A DNA stretch of 64,000 nt from Ignavibacteriales bacterium (GTDB lineage: Bacteria > Bacteroidota > Ignavibacteria > Ignavibacteriales > Ignavibacteriaceae): the NCBI GenBank assembly GCA_016707585.1, contig JADJHL010000002.1, forward strand, positions 1-64,000, written 5' to 3'. Below are positions 18,901-26,564 of this stretch, in pieces (the stretch's first letter is position 1; each line of letters begins with the position of its first letter). The translations under genes were made by a program, and so were the position numbers. Under the pieces are notes generated by a model. The model was not told where the DNA came from. It made no database searches and saw nothing but the letters and a program-made list of their open reading frames with translations.

Positions 18901-19015
18901 AAGCATCAATCGGTAATGTAAAATATGAGTATGCACCAAATGCTATTATCACAAGTGATAGGAATATTATCATTCCTTTCTTATGCAATGTATATTCTAT
19001 TATTTTTTCTAACAT
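15917..19015 (-). CDS. czcA: CzcA/CusA-type heavy-metal efflux RND transporter
   Basis: The inner-membrane proton-driven pump of a tripartite metal exporter, 1032 residues, full length. It shows the HME-RND hallmarks: N-terminal membrane helix followed by LPIDAFPDVTNIQVEI, GPIATVMGEIYQYTLEG near residue 130, twelve predicted membrane helices in two sets, and DTRGVDKTGYVGVLKPRSEW in the porter loop. The ATG overlaps the czcB stop (TGATG), so czcC-czcB-czcA are translationally coupled. The metal (Co/Zn/Cd versus Cu/Ag) cannot be decided from these motifs. It is probably cargo of the island. Confidence 0.95.
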   Translation of the reverse strand: MLEKIIEYTLHKKGMIIFLSLVIIAFGAYSYFTLPIDAFPDVTNIQVEIVSHADGLSAIEIERNVTYPIETSMRGLPDVEQMRSVTKFGLSIVTIIFKDDVDIYFARQLVFERLAEAKESVPEGVEIEMGPIATVMGEIYQYTLEGNVPADSLEKISYLSNLRTIQEWIVTPQLKSVAGVNEINSFGGYFKQYQVILFPDALIKYNLTTEQIFTAIENNNQNVGGNILEKNADQYIVRGVGLIKDISDIENIVLKSYDGTPVFLKDAAKIKVGEAVRMGAAMIDGKDECVGGIVMMLRGENSRDVVDRVKNKVDEINSNNVLPDGIKLVPYYDRSDIVNSSVSTVNKALIEGAVLVLIVLYLLLRSFRGSFVVLIALPLSLLITFIVMKIVGLSANLMSLGGLAISIGMIIDATIIQVENVQRHLSEESTNKPKLLTVLKAVLEVRKPSIFGELIIALTFIPILSLEGIEGKMFGPLAKTVAIALLSSMMLSIFVIPVLCSMFLKSQPEKESIIIKYAKNLYQPILEYSMKKKFTVLGIAGIFLVIALFLSTKLGSEFIPIMDEGAFDMDVALLPGVSLSKAMEVNQLAAQKMKKFDELEIIVSRTGQTGIALDTRGVDKTGYVGVLKPRSEWKRDITRDELTNEMREELESIPGIGFGFSQPIQCRIDEIVAGTRAQLIIKLFGDDIEVLKKQSDEIAKTLSTIEGVTDLMTEKVSGQPYLTVNINRSEIARYGLNIREVQNVIEIAIAGKSASKLYEENRSFDITVRLPEEKRNSIETIENILIPTSNGANIPLGQLADVEMIEGPVQISREDGIRRIGIEMNISGRDIGSFVEEAKQKIKNNIQLPAGYYLTWGGQFENQQRAMNRLMIIGPVVIGLILLLLFVTFKSIRLALLVISNLPFALIGGIISLYISGLYLSVPASVGFIVLFGVAVLNGLVLVSRISQLREEGVELRDAIIKGSLDRFRPVLMTASIAIFSLIPMLFATGTGSEIQKPLATVVVGGLITSTLLTLLIIPSVYSWFEKRNVGA

Positions 19016-20190
19016 CAGTGTTCATCCTCCGCAATTTCATCTTTCTTCAATTCACTTTTTAGATAAAACACACCATCGGTTACTACTTTTTCACCTTGCT
19101 TAATACCTTCTTTTATTTCAATCAAATTGCCTGATGTTTCTCCGGCTATCACATCTCTTCTTTCAAAAGTTGTATCACTTGTTTGAATGAATAAATAGCT
19201 TTGTCCTGCTTCTTTTACTATTGATTCTTCAGGAATCAAAATTGCTTTTGCATTTGATCCCACAGGTATTTGTAATTCTCCATACATTTGAGGCTTTAAT
19301 TTGTTGCCTTGGTTTACAAATTCGCCTCTAATTAAGATTGTCCTGGTGTTATCATCAACCGTCTGTCCTATATATATGATTCTGCCTTCAAGTCTGTTTT
19401 GTTTATTTGAGATCGTGGTGAAGTATGCTTTTGAGTTTTGCGTAATCTTATCCAAATCTTTTTCATAGATTTGACCATCAATCCAAACATTACTTGTATT
19501 TATTACTTTAAAAGCATTGGTGGTTGCATCAACAACCTGTCCTATCACAACATTTCTTTCAACAACAACACCATTTATAAGAGATTTAATTGGCAAAGTT
19601 CCGGAGGTATGTTCATCCCCATCTTTTTCATTTATAACATCCTCATCACTTAATCCAACTGAATGTATTTTCTTGTCTTCAGCACGGTACTCGGCAGTAG
19701 CTTTTTCATACTCTGCCTGGCTTTCTAATAAGGATTTCTGTGACCCTATTTTTTCATCGAATAGTTTTTTCTGTCGTTCGTAATTTGCTTTTGCATTATC
19801 ATAGTTAGCCTTCGCTTTTAAGTAACCTGCTTTTATTTCTCCAACTTCAAGTCCTTCAACGGTCATCAAGAGCTGCCCGGCCTTTACATAATCACCAACT
19901 TTAACAAATACTTTATGTACTCTTCCTTGTATCAAGGATCCGATCTGTGCTTCATTATCCTGGTTAGTTTTTACTTCTGCAGGAATATTAAGAAATCCGC
20001 TGAATGGCTGTAACGATACCGTTTGTGATTTTAATTTTATCTGCTCGATTGATTCTGTTGAAAGTGTTATTAAATCAGAATGCTCTTCGCTGTGCTCATC
20101 ATTATGTTCTTCTGGTTTTTCTGTGCATCCAATCTGTAATAAAGTTAAAATCATTATCACGATCAGAGTGTATAATTTTTTATCAATCAT
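19015..20190 (-). CDS. czcB: CzcB-type periplasmic adaptor (membrane fusion) lipoprotein with His-rich N-terminus
   Basis: Links the RND pump to the outer-membrane channel. I choose ATG 20190 (GGAG 8 bp upstream) over 20208. It has a lipoprotein signal (TLIVIMILTLLQIGC) and then a His/Glu-rich stretch (EEHNDEHSEEHSD) that could bind metal. A split biotinyl-lipoyl domain (AQIGSLIQGRVHKVFVKVGD ... PIKSLINGVVVERNVVIGQ) surrounds a coiled hairpin (GYLKAKANYDNAKANYERQK), and the beta-barrel and membrane-proximal domains follow. It overlaps czcC by 8 bp and ends with a TGATG overlap onto czcA. Confidence 0.93.
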   Translation of the reverse strand: MIDKKLYTLIVIMILTLLQIGCTEKPEEHNDEHSEEHSDLITLSTESIEQIKLKSQTVSLQPFSGFLNIPAEVKTNQDNEAQIGSLIQGRVHKVFVKVGDYVKAGQLLMTVEGLEVGEIKAGYLKAKANYDNAKANYERQKKLFDEKIGSQKSLLESQAEYEKATAEYRAEDKKIHSVGLSDEDVINEKDGDEHTSGTLPIKSLINGVVVERNVVIGQVVDATTNAFKVINTSNVWIDGQIYEKDLDKITQNSKAYFTTISNKQNRLEGRIIYIGQTVDDNTRTILIRGEFVNQGNKLKPQMYGELQIPVGSNAKAILIPEESIVKEAGQSYLFIQTSDTTFERRDVIAGETSGNLIEIKEGIKQGEKVVTDGVFYLKSELKKDEIAEDEH

Positions 20191-21451
20191 TTTTATTCTC
20201 CAATTCATAAATGTTTTTCCCGATAATTTCCTCTAATTCAAACAACGAATTGTTGTAATTGAACAAAGCAGTTATATAATTTTCTCTTGCGTTTATCACC
20301 AGCTGTTTAACCTGCATATATTCCAAATAAGATAATTCACCTGCGTCATAGCTCTTTATTGCAGTTCTATAAACTTCCTCAGTTTGCGGAAGTATGTCAT
20401 CAGTATATGTTTTTATCTGCTGTTTATTATTTACATAATTTGTGTAAGCATTTTTTAACTTCAATCTAATTTCATTTTTTGTTTGTTGAAGTAAAGCCTC
20501 AGAAATTGATTCATTTGCACTGGCTTCCTGTATTGCTCCTCGTTGATCCATTATAAACCATAGAGGTACTGAAACTCCAAAGGAGGCCCCGTAAAACCCG
20601 CTATCTCCATCTCTGGATTGCTTGAAATACGCTAAATTGAAATTTGGCAGTAACGATGACCACGCAAGTGTTTTTTCTACACCGGCAATCCCATTATTAA
20701 GCTTAGCTTCTTTTATCTGCGGATTTGTTTCTTCCGCTGTTTGATAAACTGTTTCTAAGCTAAAATTGTGTTCAGTATATATCAGAGAATCCGTTAGTAG
20801 TAATGACGATGTTTTATTCTGATTTCCATAGCCAAGTACATAATTTAGTTCTGCTAAAGAGGTGTTTAGATTATTCTTCGCTATTTCAAGTTTATTTTTA
20901 GCTTCACTTAATTGCACTTTTGCTGTCAGTTCTTCAATATTAGTTCCTTCACCTACATTATATCTTATCTGTGCTTTTTTATAAAAATCATCACTGATGA
21001 TCAGATTTTCTTCTGAATATTTTACTATGCTTTGATCCGCAAGTACTTTGAAGTATGCGCTTTTTATTTGTTTGACTAACTCGTATTTCTTTAATAAGAA
21101 TTGCTCCAATGCAATCTCTTCTTCTTTTGAATATTTATTTCCTTTTAGGAAGTAGTTTGTCGGAAATTCAAACGATTGTGATATTGCAAAAGTTCTTTCA
21201 CTGTAATTACTTAAACTCGTGTTAACAGGTGCGTATTCCAAGCTCAGCTCTAACTCAGGCTGTGGCAATGATATTCCTTTCCAGAACCTTCCTTTAGCCG
21301 CATTGATATTCTCAGCTGATTGCAATAGTTCAGGATTTTGTCTTACCCCAATCTCTATCGCTTCGTTAAGTGATAATTGATTTATTTCAGTTTGCCCGTT
21401 TAGCTTTGATATGAATAAAGCTAATGCTGCAAGTATGAAATACTTGTTCAT
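20183..21451 (-). CDS. czcC: CzcC/TolC-family outer-membrane efflux protein
   Basis: The outer-membrane channel of the CzcCBA exporter, 422 residues. A signal peptide (YFILAALALFISKLNG) is followed by the two repeats typical of OEP proteins: LSLNEAIEIGVRQNPELLQ near residue 26 and TVYQTAEETNPQIKEAK near 230, with long helical hairpins between. First gene of the czc operon; the next two are overlapped. Confidence 0.92.
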   Translation of the reverse strand: MNKYFILAALALFISKLNGQTEINQLSLNEAIEIGVRQNPELLQSAENINAAKGRFWKGISLPQPELELSLEYAPVNTSLSNYSERTFAISQSFEFPTNYFLKGNKYSKEEEIALEQFLLKKYELVKQIKSAYFKVLADQSIVKYSEENLIISDDFYKKAQIRYNVGEGTNIEELTAKVQLSEAKNKLEIAKNNLNTSLAELNYVLGYGNQNKTSSLLLTDSLIYTEHNFSLETVYQTAEETNPQIKEAKLNNGIAGVEKTLAWSSLLPNFNLAYFKQSRDGDSGFYGASFGVSVPLWFIMDQRGAIQEASANESISEALLQQTKNEIRLKLKNAYTNYVNNKQQIKTYTDDILPQTEEVYRTAIKSYDAGELSYLEYMQVKQLVINARENYITALFNYNNSLFELEEIIGKNIYELENKND

Positions 21452-21521
21452 ATTTTCTCCAATTAAAATTTATTATTTAGTTTTTGTCCGGTAATCGGAC
21501 TTACAGATTTTGAGGGATATG

Positions 21522-21860
21522 CTAAATCAGGAAAGTATTGTTATCCAGGTAAACTTTGTTTGTCTTATTTGTAAAGTGGGGATTATCAGTTTCTAAAAAG
21601 AATCTTAACGCTCTTTGATTTTCTACTTCAACTATCTTTGGAATAAATACAAATTGTATTTTTAGTTTTGTCAATTCCGATGTATTTGTTTTTGAAGTCG
21701 GTGTTGTACTTCCATTCACAATAGTACAATGATCGTGTGACGAGTGATTATCATCATCGTGGTTTAAGAAGCCTAATTCGGAGTGTAAAAATGAAAATAC
21801 AAATACTGTTAGTACTGCTATTCCTATCACTCTTTTGATTTTTTGAATTGTTCTATTCAT
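21522..21860 (-). CDS. Small His-rich membrane/periplasmic protein upstream of czcCBA
   Basis: ATG 21860 gives a 112-residue product: a basic N-terminus (MNRTIQKIKR), one hydrophobic helix (VIGIAVLTVFVFSFLHSELG), then a metal-binding cluster HDDDNHSSHDHC and a soluble tail. The spacing of about 70 bp and same strand make it the probable first gene of the metal-efflux transcript. Small His-rich proteins in this position are common with czc systems and may buffer or sense metal. No named family is assigned. Confidence 0.65.
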   Translation of the reverse strand: MNRTIQKIKRVIGIAVLTVFVFSFLHSELGFLNHDDDNHSSHDHCTIVNGSTTPTSKTNTSELTKLKIQFVFIPKIVEVENQRALRFFLETDNPHFTNKTNKVYLDNNTFLI

Positions 21861-21914
21861 ACACCCCAAATATAAACTATTGCCTCTTCGCAATCAATGA
21901 AATGTTTTACATCG

Positions 21915-21941
21915 TGCTTTTTAGCACCGGATAGTGCTATG
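21915..21941. promoter_or_regulatory. Interlocking short palindromes in the presumed czc promoter region
   Basis: GTGCT (near 21914), AGCAC (near 21923) and GTGCT (near 21934) alternate, so either neighbouring pair can fold. They sit 55-80 bp upstream of the His-rich gene, where a metal-responsive operator would be expected. The third copy lies inside GATAGTGCTATG, the motif that recurs at 15492. Confidence 0.3.
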
Positions 21942-21968
21942 ATTTAGCATTATTAAAGTATACATCTT

Positions 21969-22025
21969 ATGACAAGGAAATTCCACTCTCGTATGTTGCT
22001 ATAGCTTGCCCATATTCCTTGTCAT
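21969..22025. repeat. Perfect 11-bp inverted repeat with 35-bp spacer
   Basis: ATGACAAGGAA (21969-21979) and TTCCTTGTCAT (22015-22025) are exact complements. The pair lies in the gap between the metal-efflux genes and the replication module. It is too widely spaced for a normal terminator. It could be a recombination or regulator site marking a module junction. Confidence 0.5.
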
Positions 22026-22056
22026 CTGTCTTCATTATTTAATAAAATTTGAATTT

Positions 22057-22073
22057 GGGGGGGGCAACCCCCC
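22057..22073 (-). terminator. G/C homopolymer hairpin between convergent units
   Basis: A run of G8 (22057-22064) and a run of C6 (22068-22073) form a very stable short hairpin with a loop of about four bases, 3 bp past the stop of the 22077 gene. The plus strand continues with T5, so it can stop transcription from either side. Confidence 0.55.
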
Positions 22074-22076
22074 TTT

Positions 22077-22505
22077 TTAATTCACTAAAATATTTCCAAG
22101 CAAAACATTCAAGCGATCAGTAAGTAACTCAAACTCCTGATTGATTTCATTCTTTTCACGAAGAGATTCTTCATCTATTTTTATTTCAAGCTGAATATAT
22201 CTCTTTGTCAGCCTCATACTTTCCATTTTTATATCATAGAATTCTTCGTATAAATTATCAGGAATCAACGGAAGTTGAGATAGTTCATAAGCATATTCTC
22301 CAATGGTGATATTTGTCCGGTCGAATAATTTATTAGGGATTTCAAATCCATAGATAAGTTCAAGTTCTGATAGAGACATTACAAAATCTATCTCATCCAG
22401 ATCCGTATCAAGGAGATCAGATAGGACAACGTCAGGATCATAATGTTTTTTAGCTCTGGATTTTGAATCAAGTAGTGTTGCTAGGGTGTATATATATTTT
22501 AACAT
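22077..22505 (-). CDS. Acidic protein with an acyl-carrier-protein-like segment
   Basis: The start is set at the ATG with AAAGGAGTGAT just upstream, giving 142 residues. Residues ~20-75 (DPDVVLSDLLDTDLDEIDFV ... YGFEIPNKLFDR...TIGEYAYEL) follow the helix pattern of acyl carrier proteins. The DSL phosphopantetheine motif is missing (DLDEID instead), so it cannot carry the usual arm. The C-terminal half is a charged coiled coil. Last gene of a three-gene minus-strand operon beside the GTAC array. Function is unknown; the ACP likeness is pattern-based. Confidence 0.55.
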   Translation of the reverse strand: MLKYIYTLATLLDSKSRAKKHYDPDVVLSDLLDTDLDEIDFVMSLSELELIYGFEIPNKLFDRTNITIGEYAYELSQLPLIPDNLYEEFYDIKMESMRLTKRYIQLEIKIDEESLREKNEINQEFELLTDRLNVLLGNILVN

Positions 22506-22506
22506 A

Positions 22507-22782
22507 TCACTCCTTTCCATAAAACGAAGTTATATCAAACCAGTATGTTCGCTTTTGCCCATTTCGTAACTTAATCTTTAGTATATCATAAAATTTTTTT
22601 CTGTAAACTGCCATTATCTGTTCATTTAATCTCCATTCAACATTTTGTTTACCGTAAATAGATTCCAGGTATTCATATTCTGCATCAACTCCTTCTGAAT
22701 GAGATTTTGTGTTTTGATTTACAATAGCTTTTTCTGGACTTGAGCCATCGCTATCGGTTATTTTTATTTTATTAAAAACCAT
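22507..22782 (-). CDS. Hypothetical 91-residue protein
   Basis: ATG 22782 is preceded by GAGGAG. The N-terminus is polar and low in structure (KITDSDGSSPEKAIVNQNTK). The C-terminal ~50 residues look like a small alpha/beta fold (EQIMAVYRKKFYDILKIKLR ... YWFDITSFYG). It is tightly packed with its neighbours (1-2 bp gaps). No family was recognised. Confidence 0.6.
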   Translation of the reverse strand: MVFNKIKITDSDGSSPEKAIVNQNTKSHSEGVDAEYEYLESIYGKQNVEWRLNEQIMAVYRKKFYDILKIKLRNGQKRTYWFDITSFYGKE

Positions 22783-22783
22783 T

Positions 22784-23020
22784 TTATTCTCCTCTGCTTA
22801 ATTTTTTCATTAAATTATTGTTTTCGTAGTCTTGAATTTGCTGCTGTTTTGCAAGCTGCTTTTCAATTGCTTTCTTGAGCAAATCTTCTCTAGTTATTTT
22901 TATGTTATAAGATAAATTGCTCAGCTCTTTTTGTTCTGCTGCAGACAGGTTCTTGTATTTCTTGTTAAAGAACTTTCCACTCTGGCTTATTAAATTATTT
23001 AATTCTCTATATGATGACAT
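22784..23020 (-). CDS. Small helical hypothetical protein, first gene of operon
   Basis: The start is set at ATG 23020 with AAGGAG just upstream. The longer frame to 23158 would be translated through the GTAC array. The 78-residue product is charged and helical (SSYRELNNLISQSGKFFNKK ... DLLKKAIEKQLAKQQQIQDY). The GTAC array at 23047-23077 sits directly upstream, where an operator or promoter should be. Function is unknown. Confidence 0.6.
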   Translation of the reverse strand: MSSYRELNNLISQSGKFFNKKYKNLSAAEQKELSNLSYNIKITREDLLKKAIEKQLAKQQQIQDYENNNLMKKLSRGE

Positions 23021-23046
23021 ATTTTTCTCCTTATTAAATTTTGGCT

Positions 23047-23078
23047 GTACAGGTTGTACACTGTGTACACGTCGTACA
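23047..23078. repeat. Four GTAC units with exact 9-bp period
   Basis: GTAC starts at 23047, 23056, 23065 and 23074. Units read GTACAGGTT, GTACACTGT, GTACACGTC, GTACAG. The array lies 27-57 bp upstream of the 23020 start codon. A related three-unit array is at 27307. The layout suits iterons or a cooperative operator. Confidence 0.8.
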
Positions 23079-23214
23079 GCCGGTTTTTTGTATATGTTAG
23101 ATTGGGGTCGTTGTGTTGTTGTGTAACAAGCACGGGTGCGTAGGTTGTACACTTGCACGCCCTGCAGTGTTGTGTAGTGTTAAATAACATAAACAACATA
23201 CACGCCCCATCTAA

Positions 23215-23487
23215 TTACTTACTACATACGTGAAATAATATTGTTGTATCTATATAGAGTTTATCTACAACCTTACCATTCTTAATAAATAAGTACGCAG
23301 TTGTTATATTAAAGCGTTTAGAATTTATTTCAACATCTTCCATTGTATAATCATCGTACTCATAATATTGAACGAGATATTCCATTATTTTAGATAAATA
23401 AATTCTACCTTCTATGTGATCCTTAGGGCCTGATAAAATCATACTTGTTTCTATTGTCTTACCATCCCCACCATTTAAGTAAACCAT
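23215..23487 (-). CDS. Hypothetical 90-residue protein
   Basis: I choose the internal ATG 23487 because GGAGG lies 7 bp upstream of it. The product starts MVYLNGGDGKTIETSMILSG and continues with an acidic alpha/beta region (YLVQYYEYDDYTMEDVEIN). No known domain. It stands alone between the GTAC array and the repeat-rich region. Confidence 0.55.
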   Translation of the reverse strand: MVYLNGGDGKTIETSMILSGPKDHIEGRIYLSKIMEYLVQYYEYDDYTMEDVEINSKRFNITTAYLFIKNGKVVDKLYIDTTILFHVCSK

Positions 23488-23504
23488 AATTTCCTCCATT
23501 ATTT

Positions 23505-23600
23505 GTTGCGTAACCTAAACAACCCGTGGGTTGTGTTGGTTGTTTAATTGAGCTACAGTTGCGTAACCATAGCACCTACTCCTACGGGGGTAGGTTTTTA
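23505..23600 (+). ncRNA. Candidate small RNA ending in a UACG-loop terminator
   Basis: A plus-strand intrinsic terminator with arms ACCTACTCC (23574-23582) and GGGGTAGGT (23587-23595), one G-U pair, a UACG tetraloop and a T5 tract lies where every annotated gene to the left is on the minus strand. Upstream are the palindrome ACAACCC-GT-GGGTTGT (23519-23534) and two copies of GTTGCGTAACC (23505 and 23558). The transcript it ends is therefore probably non-coding. Its start is not known. Confidence 0.4.
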
Positions 23601-23671
23601 TTATTTTATTTACTGTTCTTCGATGCCTACCTGGGTAGTTATAACATCACTTACCCTTTTATCAATTCTAT

Positions 23672-23927
23672 CTATGGATTTTTCCATAGATGCGGGCATA
23701 GATGATTTAATTATTTCTTTTGATTTCATTCTAAATTCGCACATTACCATAGATACCATAGATGGCAGACTTAATTCAACTACAGCTGTAGAATATTTTT
23801 TTATTTATAAAATATTTTTTGTTTGTAGTATTTTATCTCTGCCCATCCCTGCCATCTATGGAAATCCTTTCATTTTAATTCATTTTCAACATATTCGCGA
23901 TAATTTTTATCCCTGCCCATCCCTGCC
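23672..23927. repeat. Repeat-rich non-coding region, origin-like
   Basis: CCATAGAT occurs at 23684, 23747 and 23756. Its complement occurs at 23854, with partial copies at 23671 and 23697. The 13-mer GCCCATCCCTGCC occurs at 23841 and 23915. A 7-bp inverted repeat (CTATGGA/TCCATAG) lies at 23672-23690. Stretches between are very AT-rich. It directly adjoins the 3' end of the primase-helicase gene, the usual setting of an element replication origin. No coding sequence is convincing here. Confidence 0.55.
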
Positions 23928-23933
23928 CAACTT

Positions 23934-26564
23934 TCACCATTGATAGTAATGGCTATCATCCCTTTTATCTCTATAAGAAACTATCCCGTATAACTTGAGT
24001 TTCTTTCCTAGATCAACCAGAGAAGCATAATTCTGATCATAAATGTTTTTATACAATTCCAATGCTCTGGATTTTAATATTCTACTTTCCTTAACATCTT
24101 TTTCTTCTAGCGACTTAGGTGTTCCAAATATATCTTTACGGATATTTTCATTAAACCAATCCACATCCACTTTCTTCAGATGATAAGCAAATTCTTCGTA
24201 CCTATTCATTCCCACACTTACTAAAGCTTTCTTATCATCATTATCAATAACAGTTTTTGCTAATTGAGCATCATATTTATAATTCATTAAGAATTGAGCA
24301 AACCTTGGCAGCTCTTTTTTTAAGTCTTCAATAAATGCTTCAGGGTCTTTACTAAACCATTCATAGTTACGAAGTACACCTGCAGCAGTAACAATATTTA
24401 GCCTTCTATCTTTATCTTCAACAAATACCGGAATTTTTTCATTACTAAAGAAGATGCAGTTAACATAATTAGTAATCGTAAAGTTTTTAACATTCTTTTC
24501 ATTTATTGTTACTTCATCTTCAGTAATAATTGTTTTAATAGTAGACTTAACTGAATTACGAGTGTTGTTATCGTGAGCTATTTCGTTAAATGCTATTAGT
24601 ATCGCATTCTGTAACCAAGGATTAAATTCACTGGCTAACTGTGAGTCATTTACCATCGAAACCTGTTTATCTCCAAACAATGGTTTTAATATGTATGAAA
24701 GCATAAGGTTTTTACCTGCACCTTGATCGCTCTTAAACACCCAGGCAGTCTGCTGTTTCATTCTAGTCTGTAATATTCCAGCAAGCCAGTTCAGAAATCG
24801 TTCACGCTCTATATCTTTTGGAATTAAATTGACGAGTAATTGATAAATATGCAGAAACTCTTTTTCAGGGTTAATAAATTCTTCAGTCTTTTTCAGCAAC
24901 ATATATTCTGTTGGTGTGAAAAAGTTGAACATCTCTTTTTCTAAATCATATCTTTCATTAATAGTAACATCAAAATCTGCTTTTAACGCTGGAAAGATTT
25001 CAGGGGTGCGTTGTTGTGCACTCAATAAAATATTAGATAAGATATCCTTAGTAACACCCAAATGCACTGAATCTGCTGTTTTATCAAAGTAAGCATATGA
25101 GCTGGTGTTTTTTTCTATGAATGGAAAATACCTTTGATCAGCACTATCACTTGAGCTAGTAATCTTCTTAAAATCTTTTAAGTTCTTTTCTTCTTTAACT
25201 GATTTAATCAAATCATTTACATCAGACTTTGCTATACCAAAGTTTTTTATGAAGATATTTTTGATGTAAGCTAAATCTTCAGGATCTTTTACAATTAAAC
25301 TGAGCTCTAATAATATGTTCTTAGCCTCTTCTCTTTGTATGGGATCTTTAATCACATCAGCATCTGCATATCTAGTGCATAACCAACGCAACCCCTTTTC
25401 ACACGCTTTTAATAAATTCTTGAATTCTTTTATTCCATTGGCTCTGATATATTCATCAGGATCTTTATGTGGTTTTAATTTTTCTGGATTTAGTATAAAA
25501 GGAACGATATTAGATTCTTCAAGCAACAACTTAATAGCCTCTTCGGTATTCCCTGGTCCAACACTATCATTATCTAAAGCAAGAATAACGTTCTTTACTT
25601 TTTTAGCCACTAGTCCTGCAATATGAGTTTGACTTAATATACCTTGTCCTAATGCAACGATATTATCTAATCCAGCTTTTATTAAGTAAGCAGCGTCTGG
25701 ATAACCTTCAACTATTAGAACTGTATCTTGTTTATGAATTTTATCTAAATTAAAAAGATCCTTTTTTGATATTCCTGTTGTACTATCATATCGAGATAAA
25801 ATTTGTTTCCCATCGGTACCTAACTTAGGAGTTTTATCCAGATTAAAGATCGGCTCACCTAATGGTTTGCTTGATCTCTTTATAAAACCAGTTATCATTC
25901 CCTTTCTATCTCTATATGGTATTGCGATATCATATATGTCGCCATTGTGACCATTTAATGATAAAGAGTTAATTAGGTTGTATGCATCTGGAAAAACTGT
26001 TTTTAGATGATCACGGATATTTAGTGCACTAGTCCATCCACAGAATTCAGTATCCTTTAAGACTTCTTTATCATACTTACGTTCATTCGTTAAATACTCT
26101 AAAGCACGACGGCCTTCAAGTTCAAATAATTTATCGTGTAGATAAGTAAAGACTTCTTCATATAATTCACTATAAGCTCTATCACGTTCTCTTTGTATTA
26201 TTTCTTCTGGACTAGGAGGAGTAAAATCTTTACCTTTAGGTACAGGCCCTAAATTAAATTCAGTAGCTAACCATTCTAAGGCTGGTATAAAATCTATCTT
26301 CTTAGCAGCCTTTATTAGTTCAATGTAGTCACCGCCTGCATTACAGTTAAAGCAGTGCCAATAGTTATTTTTTGTATTTATAGAAAAGCATCTACCATTT
26401 GTAGATGTATGGCCGGAGGGACAATTACCCTGTAATGAGTAACCGGTCTTTGTTAGATTTAATTTTAATTTACCAGCAATTTGTTCTGCCGGTATTGCAT
26501 TGATTTTACTTTTTAGTTCATCAATTGTTTTATTGCTTTGTGGTACCTTTGAATTGTTGTACAT
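23934..26564 (-). CDS. Phage/plasmid-type primase-helicase (CHC2 zinc finger, TOPRIM, D5-like helicase)
   Basis: The 876-residue protein would both prime and unwind DNA for element replication. Domains in order: CHC2 zinc-binding (C48, H52, C71, C74, in CPSGH...WHCFNC), a DnaG-like region with TOPRIM motifs VLIVEGYPDAAYL near 283 and ILALDNDSVG near 328, and a helical spacer. An SF3/D5-type ATPase follows, with Walker A SDQGAGKN near residue 610, Walker B-like LIAFNEIAHDN and FSNEKIPVF. It is downstream of, and overlapped by, two small genes transcribed from promoters near 27.1 kb. The repeats after its stop probably mark the origin. Confidence 0.92.
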   Translation of the reverse strand: MYNNSKVPQSNKTIDELKSKINAIPAEQIAGKLKLNLTKTGYSLQGNCPSGHTSTNGRCFSINTKNNYWHCFNCNAGGDYIELIKAAKKIDFIPALEWLATEFNLGPVPKGKDFTPPSPEEIIQRERDRAYSELYEEVFTYLHDKLFELEGRRALEYLTNERKYDKEVLKDTEFCGWTSALNIRDHLKTVFPDAYNLINSLSLNGHNGDIYDIAIPYRDRKGMITGFIKRSSKPLGEPIFNLDKTPKLGTDGKQILSRYDSTTGISKKDLFNLDKIHKQDTVLIVEGYPDAAYLIKAGLDNIVALGQGILSQTHIAGLVAKKVKNVILALDNDSVGPGNTEEAIKLLLEESNIVPFILNPEKLKPHKDPDEYIRANGIKEFKNLLKACEKGLRWLCTRYADADVIKDPIQREEAKNILLELSLIVKDPEDLAYIKNIFIKNFGIAKSDVNDLIKSVKEEKNLKDFKKITSSSDSADQRYFPFIEKNTSSYAYFDKTADSVHLGVTKDILSNILLSAQQRTPEIFPALKADFDVTINERYDLEKEMFNFFTPTEYMLLKKTEEFINPEKEFLHIYQLLVNLIPKDIERERFLNWLAGILQTRMKQQTAWVFKSDQGAGKNLMLSYILKPLFGDKQVSMVNDSQLASEFNPWLQNAILIAFNEIAHDNNTRNSVKSTIKTIITEDEVTINEKNVKNFTITNYVNCIFFSNEKIPVFVEDKDRRLNIVTAAGVLRNYEWFSKDPEAFIEDLKKELPRFAQFLMNYKYDAQLAKTVIDNDDKKALVSVGMNRYEEFAYHLKKVDVDWFNENIRKDIFGTPKSLEEKDVKESRILKSRALELYKNIYDQNYASLVDLGKKLKLYGIVSYRDKRDDSHYYQW

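Noticed and set aside
22784..23158. Longer 124-residue start for the 22784 gene
   Set aside because: The extra N-terminus is translated GTAC repeat sequence, and a good ribosome binding site sits before ATG 23020.
23548..23943. 131-codon plus-strand frame in the repeat region
   Set aside because: It contains the repeated CCATAGAT and GCCCATCCCTGCC words, has no ribosome binding site and no protein-like pattern, and crosses the terminator hairpin. Better explained as origin-like non-coding DNA.
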